DNA of 64,000 bases from Deltaproteobacteria bacterium (lineage in GTDB: Bacteria > Desulfobacterota > Binatia > Binatales > Binataceae), in assembly GCA_021780755.1 (NCBI GenBank), contig JAJXYF010000034.1, positions 1 to 64,000 of the forward strand, in the 5' to 3' direction. Below are positions 45,092 to 52,745 of the stretch, piece after piece (position 1 is the first letter of the stretch; each line of letters opens with the position of its first letter). Made by a program: the position numbers and the translations under genes. Under the pieces are notes generated by a model. That model searched no databases and had not been told where the DNA came from. It was given only the letters and a program-made list of their open reading frames with translations.

Positions 45092-45122
45092 CCCAGGAGC
45101 GACGCATCGTGCATGATTGAGC

Positions 45123-46418
45123 CTACGCCCGGAATGGGTTCTCGATCACGATCGTCGCCTCGCGCGCCGCGCCGACGCCCACCATCGCCAGCTTCACGCC
45201 GCTTAACTCGCTGACCCGATTGAGGTAGCGCCGCGCGCTCGCCGGCAATTCCGCCAAGCTGCGCGTCTGCGTGATGTCCTCGCGCCAACCGGGTAACTCC
45301 TCGTATATCGGCTTCACCTTTTCGAGCAGATGACGCCCCGGCGGAATCTCGCTGTAGCGCCTGCCCCGCAGTTCGTACGCGACGCAGATTTTCAGTGGGT
45401 CGATGCCGGTCAGCACGTCGAGCTTGGTCAGCGCCAACCCCCACATGCCGTTGAGCCGCGCCGCATGCCGCGCGAGCACCGTGTCGTACCAGCCGATCCG
45501 CCGCGGACGCCCGGTCGCGCTGCCGAACTCGTCGCCCTCGACGCGCAGGGTCTCCGCGAGCTTGCCCTTCATTTCGCTCGGAAACGGCCCGCCGCCGACC
45601 CGCGTGGTGTACGCCTTGGTGATGCCCAGCACGCAATCGAGCTTGCCCGGCGCCACGCCCGCGCCGCCAAAGACCGCGCTCGCGCCGCAATTCGACGATG
45701 TCACGTAGGGATAGGTGCCGTGGTCGATATCGAGCATCACGCCGTGCGCGCCCTCGAACAGCACGCGCTGGCCCGCCGCGATCGCTTCCGCCAGCAGCAC
45801 CGAGGTGTCGCCGAGGTAGCGCGTCAGGCGCGTGCGCACCTTGCGCATCTGCTCGACGATTTCCGCGGCGCTGACCGGCTTCGCCTTGAGCACCAGCTTG
45901 AGGTAGAGATTTTTCTCGCGAACATTGCGCTCGAGTTTTTCCTTGAACGCCGCGAAGTTCGAGAGGTCGTCGAAGCGCAGGCCCATCCGCGACATCTTGT
46001 CTTCGTAGGCCGGTCCGATGCCGAAGCCGGTGGTGCCGATCGCGCTCTTGCCCAGGCGCGCCTCGCGCGCGCGATCGATCGCGCGATGGTACGGCATCAC
46101 CATGTGCGCGTCGTAGCTGAGCCGCAGCAACCCGTCGTCCTTGAGATGATTGCGCCGCTTGAGCTCGTCGATCTCCCCGATCAGCGCGATTGGATCGACC
46201 ACCGTGCCGTTCCCGATCACGCAGACCTTGCCCGCGTGCAGCGCGCCCGCCGGCACCAGCCGCAGGATGAATTTCTCGCCATTGACGACCAGCGTATGCG
46301 CCGCGTTGTTGCCGCCCTGAAAACGCACGATCACGTCGGCGTCAGCGGCCAGCAGGTCAACGATCTTGCCTTTGCCTTCGTCGCCCCATTGCGAGCCGAC
46401 CACAGCGACAGTTTTCAT
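45123..46418 (-). CDS. purA: Adenylosuccinate synthetase
   Basis: A 431-residue GTP-dependent ligase that joins IMP and aspartate in AMP synthesis. It shows the P-loop GSQWGDEGKGK, NNAAHTLVVNGEKF, GIGPAYEDKMSRMGLR, the signature VLFEGAHGVMLDIDHGTYPYVTSSN, and GITKAYTTRVGGGPFPSE. The length is normal. The ATG at 46418 was chosen by homology; an upstream in-frame extension of nine residues has no support. It is the last gene of a minus-strand group with serA and a class V aminotransferase. Confidence 0.96.
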   Translation of the reverse strand: MKTVAVVGSQWGDEGKGKIVDLLAADADVIVRFQGGNNAAHTLVVNGEKFILRLVPAGALHAGKVCVIGNGTVVDPIALIGEIDELKRRNHLKDDGLLRLSYDAHMVMPYHRAIDRAREARLGKSAIGTTGFGIGPAYEDKMSRMGLRFDDLSNFAAFKEKLERNVREKNLYLKLVLKAKPVSAAEIVEQMRKVRTRLTRYLGDTSVLLAEAIAAGQRVLFEGAHGVMLDIDHGTYPYVTSSNCGASAVFGGAGVAPGKLDCVLGITKAYTTRVGGGPFPSEMKGKLAETLRVEGDEFGSATGRPRRIGWYDTVLARHAARLNGMWGLALTKLDVLTGIDPLKICVAYELRGRRYSEIPPGRHLLEKVKPIYEELPGWREDITQTRSLAELPASARRYLNRVSELSGVKLAMVGVGAAREATIVIENPFRA

Positions 46419-46503
46419 TGCGGGTGTCCATCGCGGTCCGGCCACTCGGCGGACCGCATTCGGCCGCGCGCACGATGAGCTTCGATCATCCGGCGGCGGC
46501 GTT

Positions 46504-48099
46504 TCAAAGTTTTATCTGGGACGCGGCGGTGATCGCCGGAATCGTCTTGAGGCGTTCGAGGATCGCCACCGGCACCGGCGCGTCGATCTCGAACAGGCTG
46601 AGCGCCGTTCCGCCGGCGCGATCGCGGCCCAGCTTCAGGCCCGCGATATTGACCCCGGCCTCCCCGAGCATCGTGCCGATCGCACCGACCACGCCGGGCA
46701 CGTCGCGATTGTGCAGCATCAGGAAGTAGCCTTCGGGCGCCGCTTCCACCCGATAGCCGTCGATCCGAATCAGCCGCAGCGCGCGGTTTCCAAACACCGC
46801 GCCGGTCACTTCATGCGTGCTGGTGAGCGTGCGCACGGTGATTGTCAGGATGTTGCGATAGTCGGTGGTCTCGCGCGATCGGATCTCGGTGATCTTGATC
46901 CCGCGGTCGCGCGCCATATAGGGGGCGTTGACGAAATTCAGTTCGTGATCGAGAAATCCGCTCAGCAGCCCCTTCAGCACCGACGCGATGATCGGCTCCG
47001 CGTTCAGGCCCGCGGCTTCGCCCGCAAAACCCACCGTCACATGGGTCGGCGCTTCGCCGATCAACTGCGCCGCGAGTCGTCCGAGCTTTTCGCCCAGCAT
47101 CAGATGCGGCCCGAGCACCTCGAGTTCCTGCACCGACAGCGCCGGGATATTCACCGCGTGGCGAATCGTCCCCTCGATCAGAAAGTCGGTGACCTGTTGC
47201 GCGATATCGACCGCGACCTGCACCTGCGCTTCGTCGGTCGCGGCGCCCAGGTGCGGTACGGCGACGACGTTGGGGTGATGGATCAGCGGATGGTCCGCGG
47301 GCGGCGGTTCCTGCTCGAAGACATCGAGCGCGGCGCCCGCCACCTTGCCCGCGTTAAGCGCGTCGAGCAGCGCCGCCTCATCGACGATCCCGCCGCGCGC
47401 GCAATTGATTATGCGCACGCCCTTGCGCATCACGTTGAACGCGGCAGCGCCCACGATGCCGCGGGTCTCGTCGGTCAGCGGCGCGTGCACCGTGATAAAG
47501 TCCGATCGCTTGAAGAGTTCGTCGAGGCTCACCAGCTCGATCCCCGCCCGCGCCGCCGCCTCGGCCGTGAGAATCGGGTCGAAGCCGATCACCTTCATCT
47601 TGAGGCCCGCCGCGCGGTCCGCGACGATCCGCCCGATATTGCCCAGCCCGATCACGCCGAGCGTCTTGTTGCACATCTCGACGCCGGTGAATTTACCGCG
47701 CTCCCATTTTCCCGCGCGCAGCGCCGCATTCGCCTGCGGTATATGACGCGCCATCGCCATCATCATCGAGATGGTGTGCTCGGCCGTCGTCACGCTGTTG
47801 CCGAGCGGGCTGTTCATCACCACAATTCCGCGCCGCGTCGCCGACTCCAGGTCAACATTGTCCACGCCGACACCCGCGCGCCCAATCACTTTCAGCGCCG
47901 CGGCCGCCTCGATCACTTCACGCGTCACCTTGGTCGCGCTGCGAATCACCAGCGCGTGGTACGGCGCGATGATCGCGGCGAGTTCCCCCGGCGTCAGGCC
48001 GGTCTTTACGTCAACGCTGATCCGTGGAGAGCGCTTGAGCACCTCGATTCCCTGGCCGGCCAGCGAATCGCTCAGCAGGACGCGGAAGTTGTCCGCCAT
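46504..48099 (-). CDS. serA: D-3-phosphoglycerate dehydrogenase
   Basis: A 531-residue enzyme, the first committed step of serine synthesis. It is a long-form SerA. The substrate/NAD core has [12 protein letters not shown], the Rossmann loop [34 protein letters not shown] and the catalytic His in [12 protein letters not shown]. An intervening allosteric domain follows (about 320-450), then a C-terminal ACT domain ([21 protein letters not shown]), so feedback regulation by serine is likely. It lies six bases downstream of the aminotransferase stop and is certainly co-transcribed with it. Confidence 0.96.
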   Translation of the reverse strand: MADNFRVLLSDSLAGQGIEVLKRSPRISVDVKTGLTPGELAAIIAPYHALVIRSATKVTREVIEAAAALKVIGRAGVGVDNVDLESATRRGIVVMNSPLGNSVTTAEHTISMMMAMARHIPQANAALRAGKWERGKFTGVEMCNKTLGVIGLGNIGRIVADRAAGLKMKVIGFDPILTAEAAARAGIELVSLDELFKRSDFITVHAPLTDETRGIVGAAAFNVMRKGVRIINCARGGIVDEAALLDALNAGKVAGAALDVFEQEPPPADHPLIHHPNVVAVPHLGAATDEAQVQVAVDIAQQVTDFLIEGTIRHAVNIPALSVQELEVLGPHLMLGEKLGRLAAQLIGEAPTHVTVGFAGEAAGLNAEPIIASVLKGLLSGFLDHELNFVNAPYMARDRGIKITEIRSRETTDYRNILTITVRTLTSTHEVTGAVFGNRALRLIRIDGYRVEAAPEGYFLMLHNRDVPGVVGAIGTMLGEAGVNIAGLKLGRDRAGGTALSLFEIDAPVPVAILERLKTIPAITAASQIKL

Positions 48100-48105
48100 A
48101 ATTTT

Positions 48106-49278
48106 TCAGATACTCCGCGCCAGGCGTTCCTGAACCGCCGCCACGCCCGCGCCCATCGCGAATCGATGCCCCAGCCGCGTCAGCCCGATTTCCAGCGCGC
48201 TCACCGCCGCCAGCATGTCCAGCGGTCCAAGGTAACCCATGTGGCCGACTCGCACGAGCTTGCCCTTCATCTGGTCCTGCCCGCCCTGCACCGAGACGCC
48301 GAGATCGTCGCGCATCATCCGCACCAGCTTTGAGCCGTCGAGTCCCGCCGGCGTCAGCAGTCCGGTCACCCCGGGCGCGGGCGCGTCGGGCGCGATCAGT
48401 TTCAAGCCCAGCGGTGAGGCCGCCGCGCGCGTCGCCTCGGCCATCAGCCGATGCCGTGCATAGACCTGCGGCAGCGTCTCCGCATGAATCAGCTCGAGCG
48501 CCTTGGCGAGCCCGAAAATCAGCGAGACCGCAGGCGTCCATGCCGTCAGATGTTCGTCGCGCTGCGCCTTGAGTTCGCGCGGCAGGTCGAAGTAATAGCG
48601 CGGCGTGCGCGTCTTGCCCGCGCGCTCCCACGCCCGCGGCGACAGCGCGATCATCGCCAGCCCCGGCGGCAGCATCAGCGCCTTCTGGCTGCCGGTCAGG
48701 TACGCGTCCACGCCCAAGTCGTCCATCTTCTGCTCGAACACCCCGACCGACGTAATCCCGTCAACGATCAACATCACGTCGCGTGCCCGGGTCAGCGCAC
48801 CGATCTCCGCCACCGGATGTATCGCGCAGGTTGACGTCTCGCTCGCCTGGACCAACAGCGCTCGCGCCTCCGGATGCGCGCGCAGCGCCTCCTCGATCTG
48901 CTCGGGACGCACCGCGCGGCCCCATTCGACCGTCACCTCATGGCCGACCATCGCGTTCGCCGCGAGCACTTTGCCCCAGCGCTCGCCGAACTTGCCGCCG
49001 TTGACATAAATCGCATGGTCGCCCGGCCCGAGCAGATTGGTCACCGCCGCTTCCATCGCGCCGGTGCCGCTCGCGGCCAACAGGATCACTTCCTGTTGCG
49101 TGCCGAACAACGGCTGCATCAGCGTTCGCGCATGATCGAGGATCGCGCTGAACTCGCGCGTCCGATGATGAATAATCGGGCGCGCCATTTCCAGCAGGAC
49201 TTCCGGCGGCACCGAAACCGGGCCGGGGGTAAATAGGTATTTCTTCAAAGGTGGCACGACTTTGCGGACGCATCCCAT
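48106..49278 (-). CDS. Class V aminotransferase (SerC-like / alanine-glyoxylate type)
   Basis: A 390-residue PLP enzyme. It has [65 protein letters not shown], and the PLP lysine in [14 protein letters not shown]. This family includes serine-glyoxylate and alanine-glyoxylate aminotransferases and the archaeal-type phosphoserine aminotransferase. Its place directly before serA suggests the phosphoserine aminotransferase step. The N-terminal ten residues from the ATG at 49278 are atypical; a TTG at 49248 would give the usual family start. Confidence 0.88.
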   Translation of the reverse strand: MGCVRKVVPPLKKYLFTPGPVSVPPEVLLEMARPIIHHRTREFSAILDHARTLMQPLFGTQQEVILLAASGTGAMEAAVTNLLGPGDHAIYVNGGKFGERWGKVLAANAMVGHEVTVEWGRAVRPEQIEEALRAHPEARALLVQASETSTCAIHPVAEIGALTRARDVMLIVDGITSVGVFEQKMDDLGVDAYLTGSQKALMLPPGLAMIALSPRAWERAGKTRTPRYYFDLPRELKAQRDEHLTAWTPAVSLIFGLAKALELIHAETLPQVYARHRLMAEATRAAASPLGLKLIAPDAPAPGVTGLLTPAGLDGSKLVRMMRDDLGVSVQGGQDQMKGKLVRVGHMGYLGPLDMLAAVSALEIGLTRLGHRFAMGAGVAAVQERLARSI

Positions 49279-49345
49279 CCGTGGGGGAGCGGCGACGGGA
49301 TTTTCCTCTGCTCAGGCTATTCGATCAAGGCGGGCCTTAAGTCCC

Positions 49346-49382
49346 AAAAAAAAGCCTGGTGTCCGCCTGCGCGGAACGCCAG
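49346..49382 (-). terminator. Intrinsic terminator in the operon leader (attenuator candidate)
   Basis: On the minus strand an 11-bp stem with one bulge (CTGGCG...TCCGC paired with GCGGA...CACCAG, four-base loop) is followed after two bases by eight U. It lies 68 bases upstream of the aminotransferase start, in the same orientation, so it can stop transcription before the operon. A GCCAG about 30 bases upstream could pair with the CTGGC of the stem as an antiterminator. Confidence 0.7.
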
Positions 49383-49427
49383 ACCACAATGCGGTGTTAA
49401 TCGCCCGCTGGCCCCGTCACCCTAAAT

Positions 49428-49456
49428 TGGATAACCGAGCAACCACCGAGTGTCAA
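49428..49456 (-). promoter_or_regulatory. Probable sigma-70 promoter of the aminotransferase-serA-purA group
   Basis: A perfect -35 box TTGACA (49456-49451 on the minus strand) is followed after 17 bases by TATCCA (49433-49428) as a partial -10. It sits upstream of the terminator hairpin, giving a leader of about 140 bases. Confidence 0.5.
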
Positions 49457-49545
49457 GGTGACACCCGTGCACCGCGCGGTCGCGATTTCGCTGCCGCGCG
49501 CGTTGAAAGGAATCGCGCACCCATGCTTAAAGTTGTCCTACCGCC

Positions 49546-50580
49546 ATGGCTATCCAATACGAAGTGCGCGACGGCGCGTTGGTCTGGATCAAAAATCCGG
49601 TCACCGGCGTTATCTCCTATGTAGTGGACGTGCGCGGCAAAAGCTTCGCCTTCACCCTCGGCGGACGCCAGGAACTCGATCCCGAGCCGCCGCCGCTCGA
49701 CGAAAAGATCCTGACGAACGCGATCCGCGCCTGCCCCTTCTGTCCCGGCAACGAGGCGCAAGCCCCCCCCGAACTGATGCGCGTGACGCCGGCCGAAATC
49801 CCCGGCTGGACCGGCGCCGGCAAGCTCGAGGGCGCCCAGTGGGCGATTCGCGTCTTCAACAATCTCTTCCCGCGCATCCCCGAGCAACTCACCGGCGGGC
49901 GCAACGAGTCTTACGTGGTGGTCGAGGACCCGCGACATTTTCTCGACCATCCGCGCTCGGTCAGCGACCTCACCTTTACCGGCGCGCTCGGCGAGGAACA
50001 TTTCTTCCAATTGATCATGACCGACGTCCGCCTGATGCGGCTCGTCTTCGCCAATCCCGCCGTGCATTCGGTCGTGATTCGCAAGAACCAGGGACGCGAA
50101 TCCGGCGCCTCGCAACCCCATCCGCATCAGCAGTTGATCGGTTCGCCTGCGCCGCTGCCGGTGATCGAAGCCGAGGCGCTCGCCGAAGACCGCAATCCCG
50201 GCTTCTGGAACGAACTAATCGATTTGGTCGATCGGCTCGGCCTGATGATCGAACGGGCCGACGGCGTCGTCAGCTTCTCGAGTCCGATCGGCGCCTTCCC
50301 GCGCAGCTACGACGTCGTGATGCCGGAATATCGCGGCCTGCTGACCGATCTCTCACCCGACGAATTGCGCCCGTTCGCGCGCGCCATCTACCGTATCCTG
50401 CGGATTCTCGGACCGCTGCCGCTCGACTACGAAATTCATCAAGGCGCTGGGCTGCCGCTCCATGCTCACCTCAACGGGCGGCTCTATCCGTACTCCAACG
50501 TGGCGGGCACGCTGAATTTGCCGAGCGTGCTGCCGCAGAACGTCGCGGCCTTGCGCAAGGCGCTCGCCCGTAGCAACTGA
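49546..50580 (+). CDS. Galactose-1-phosphate uridylyltransferase-like (HIT superfamily) protein
   Basis: A 344-residue nucleotidyltransferase of the GalT branch. The zinc-type motif CPFCPGNE is near residue 64. The nucleotide-transfer segment is RKNQGRESGASQPHPHQQLIG, with the HPHQ active site whose second His takes up the nucleotidyl group. A C-terminal GLPLHAHLNGRLYP completes the second HIT half. It may exchange UDP or ADP between sugar phosphates; it is not adjacent to other Leloir genes, so the natural substrate is open. A 26-bp perfect hairpin directly follows the stop. The ATG at 49546 lacks a strong ribosome site. Confidence 0.83.
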   Translation: MAIQYEVRDGALVWIKNPVTGVISYVVDVRGKSFAFTLGGRQELDPEPPPLDEKILTNAIRACPFCPGNEAQAPPELMRVTPAEIPGWTGAGKLEGAQWAIRVFNNLFPRIPEQLTGGRNESYVVVEDPRHFLDHPRSVSDLTFTGALGEEHFFQLIMTDVRLMRLVFANPAVHSVVIRKNQGRESGASQPHPHQQLIGSPAPLPVIEAEALAEDRNPGFWNELIDLVDRLGLMIERADGVVSFSSPIGAFPRSYDVVMPEYRGLLTDLSPDELRPFARAIYRILRILGPLPLDYEIHQGAGLPLHAHLNGRLYPYSNVAGTLNLPSVLPQNVAALRKALARSN

Positions 50581-50582
50581 CC

Positions 50583-50637
50583 GCTCATGCGACGAAGGGC
50601 CAACGCGAATCTCGCGTTGGCCCTTCGTCGCATGAGC
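50583..50637. repeat. Very long perfect hairpin (26-bp arms, 3-base loop)
   Basis: Positions 50583-50608 and 50612-50637 are exact reverse complements with an ATC loop. It begins three bases after the stop of the GalT-like gene and lies between convergent genes. It has no U-tract. It could end transcription from both sides or be a mobile palindrome. Confidence 0.95.
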
Positions 50638-50754
50638 ACCCGTGGCGGCTGCCCGCTCGCGCCGCGGGCGCGCCGGCGCGGAGCAAACCCTCGCCTTAGA
50701 CTATCACCTTCGCTGATCAACGCCCCCGAGCAACGCGAGCGTCCAACATTGAAA

Positions 50755-51525
50755 CTATTCCGCCTGCCAGACCGGCTTGCGCTTCTCCAGAAACGCCCGA
50801 ATCCCTTCCTTCGCGTCCTTGCTCGACCGCACCATCCGCGACATCTCGATTATGTCCTCGTGCCACGCGTCGTTCGATTCGTCGAGCGAGCGGCGCATGC
50901 TCTTCTTCATCGTGCGCAACGACAGCGGCGCGTTGCCCGCGACCTTTTCGGCCCACGCGATCGCCGCCTCGTCAAGCTTGGCCGCGGGCACGACCTCGTG
51001 CACCATGCCCATCTGCAGCGCGCGCTGCGCGTCCACCGGCTCGGCGGTGTACAGAATCTGCGAAGTGTTGGCAGCACCGATAATTTCGATCAGCTTGCGG
51101 ATGAAGTTGTAGGGCACGACCAGGCCGACCCGCGCGACCGTCATCCCCATCCGCAGGTCGTCGGCGGCGACGCGCAAGTCGCAATGCAGCGCGAGTTCGC
51201 ATCCGCCCGCCAGCGCCGCACCCTGCACCGCCGCGATCGTCGGGACCGGCAGATGCTCCAGGCGCTTGAAGATGCGCTCCAGGCTCACCGGATTATGCCC
51301 GCCTTCCAGCCGCTCGGCCTCCGCCAAATCGATCCCCGAGCAGAAGCCGCGCCCGTTGCCGCGCAGGATCACCGCGCGGATTCCCTTGTCGTGCTCGACC
51401 GACGCGACCGCCTCGTCGAGCGCCTTCAGCATCGGTTCGTTGAGCGAATTGCGCTTCTCGGGGCGATTCAGCGTAAACGTCGCGTAAGCGCCGTGGCGCT
51501 CTACTTTGAATAATTCATCGGCCAT
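50755..51525 (-). CDS. Crotonase/enoyl-CoA hydratase-family protein
   Basis: A 256-residue crotonase. The oxyanion-hole segments are GRGFCSGIDLAEAE and VQGAALAGGCELALHCDLRVAA. The first catalytic Glu (GGCEL) is kept, but where hydratases have PE in QPExxLG this protein reads MTVARVGLV, so the second Glu is missing. The C-terminus is DAKEGIRAFLEKRKPVW. It may act as an isomerase or other acyl-CoA enzyme rather than a classical hydratase. The ATG at 51525 follows AAGGAG. A paralogue lies just upstream on the same strand (51719-52486). Confidence 0.88.
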   Translation of the reverse strand: MADELFKVERHGAYATFTLNRPEKRNSLNEPMLKALDEAVASVEHDKGIRAVILRGNGRGFCSGIDLAEAERLEGGHNPVSLERIFKRLEHLPVPTIAAVQGAALAGGCELALHCDLRVAADDLRMGMTVARVGLVVPYNFIRKLIEIIGAANTSQILYTAEPVDAQRALQMGMVHEVVPAAKLDEAAIAWAEKVAGNAPLSLRTMKKSMRRSLDESNDAWHEDIIEMSRMVRSSKDAKEGIRAFLEKRKPVWQAE

Positions 51526-51615
51526 CACAGGTACTCCTTGAACGTGACAATTTGGTTTGCGAGCGAGCATCGCACGCTCCGCGCAGCCCCTTCAAGGGCG
51601 CACATTTCGATGCGC

Positions 51616-51664
51616 AGCCCGCATCTTTACAAAATGGGAGGTCTGAAACCTCGCGAGGTTTCAG
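51616..51664 (+). repeat. Dispersed hairpin repeat, copy 2
   Basis: AGCCCGCATCTTTACAAAAT, then GGGAGGT and the perfect 22-base palindrome CTGAAACCTCG/CGAGGTTTCAG. It is in the same orientation as copy 1 and sits between the two crotonase genes. Confidence 0.88.
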
Positions 51665-51718
51665 TGTCCGGAAAAAACTAAAGTTTTGCGTTCCGCGACA
51701 ACTCTCCCTATATCGCCC

Positions 51719-52486
51719 CTATTCGCCTTTCCACACCGGCTTGCGCTTTTCCAGAAACGCGAGCACCCCTTCCTTCGCGTCATTGCTGGTGCGGACCTTG
51801 TTGCCCAGTTCGTCGATATCCTTGTGATCGATCTCGAACGCCTTGCTCATCACGCGCTGGATGCTGACTTTCATCGCGCGCACCGAGAGCGGCGCGTTGC
51901 CGGCGATCTTCGCGGCCCACACGTCGGCCGCCGCCGCAAGTTGATCGTCGGGCACCACTTTGTGCACCAGTCCGATTTCGCGCGAGCGCGCCGCGTCGAG
52001 CGGGTCCGCGAGGTACATGATCTCGGCGGTGTTGGCGGGGCCGACGGTCTCGATAAAGCGGCGGAAGATCGGGAACGTCGGCAGGTAGCCGATCCGCGCC
52101 GGGGTCATCCCGAGCCGCGCGCCCTGCGCCGCGATTCTCAAGTCGCAGGTCAGCGCCAGCACCAGGCCGCCCGTCAGCGTATCGCCCTGTACGGCCGCGA
52201 TCGTCGGCATCGGCAGCTTCTGGATACGGCTGAAGACGTGCTCGGGCGTGACGCCGCCACCTCCCACGATCTGTCCGATCTCGCGTAGATCGATACCCGA
52301 GCAAAACGCGCGCCCTTCGCCGCGAAGGATCACGGCGCGGACCTCCGGCGATTTTTCGATCACCGCAAGTTCGGCGTCGAGCGCCTGGAACAGCACCTGA
52401 TTGAGCGCGTTGCGCTTTTCCGGACGGTTGAGAATGAGAGTTACGTAATTCGGATGACGTTCGACCTTGAGCACGTCGTCGGCCAT
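51719..52486 (-). CDS. Crotonase-family protein lacking both catalytic glutamates
   Basis: A 255-residue paralogue of the neighbouring crotonase. CoA-binding and oxyanion segments are present (GRAFCSGIDLREIG, VQGDTLTGG). The hydratase glutamates are both replaced: GGLVLAL where GGCELA is usual, and TPARIGYLP where PE is usual. The C-terminus (DAKEGVLAFLEKRKPVW) almost repeats that of its neighbour. It is therefore unlikely to hydrate enoyl-CoA by the classical mechanism. The ATG at 52486 follows GAGGT. Codon use is normal, so it is not a pseudogene. Confidence 0.88.
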   Translation of the reverse strand: MADDVLKVERHPNYVTLILNRPEKRNALNQVLFQALDAELAVIEKSPEVRAVILRGEGRAFCSGIDLREIGQIVGGGGVTPEHVFSRIQKLPMPTIAAVQGDTLTGGLVLALTCDLRIAAQGARLGMTPARIGYLPTFPIFRRFIETVGPANTAEIMYLADPLDAARSREIGLVHKVVPDDQLAAAADVWAAKIAGNAPLSVRAMKVSIQRVMSKAFEIDHKDIDELGNKVRTSNDAKEGVLAFLEKRKPVWKGE

Positions 52487-52609
52487 GGCTACCTCGTGCG
52501 ATTGAATTCGGAATTTCTCCGACCATCGCACGCCCGCGCCGCCCGCATCAAGCGCCGCCGGGGAAAAGGGGGGAGAGCATTGATGCGGAGCACAAAACTT
52601 CGATTTCTT

Positions 52610-52651
52610 CTGAAACCTCACCGAGGTTTCAGACTTCCCATTTGGTAAAGG
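52610..52651 (-). repeat. Dispersed hairpin repeat, copy 3 (inverted)
   Basis: The same unit as copy 1 in opposite orientation: a hairpin CTGAAACCTC/GAGGTTTCAG with an ACC loop, followed on the plus strand by ACTTCCCATTTGGTAAAG. Confidence 0.87.
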
Positions 52652-52700
52652 TAGGTGACCGGGTCTCCACGCGATCCGCAAGACCCATTTTCTCAATTCA

Positions 52701-52734
52701 TTGTGGGAAGTGTGAAACCTTTTAAAGGTTTCAC
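52701..52734 (+). repeat. Dispersed hairpin repeat, copy 4 (diverged)
   Basis: TTGTGGGAAGT followed by the hairpin GTGAAACCTTT/AAAGGTTTCAC. It is a shortened, diverged relative that faces copy 3 and ends 12 bases before the leuS stop codon. Confidence 0.75.
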
Positions 52735-52745
52735 CGCATTCCGAT

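Noticed and set aside
46366..48333. 655-codon plus-strand open frame
   Set aside because: It is antisense to serA and purA; the His/Arg/Asp-rich composition is typical of shadow frames in GC-rich DNA.
36068..52734. Dispersed hairpins as ordinary intrinsic terminators
   Set aside because: The conserved flank beyond the stem, one inverted copy and the lack of U-tracts do not fit simple terminators, so they are reported as a repeat family.
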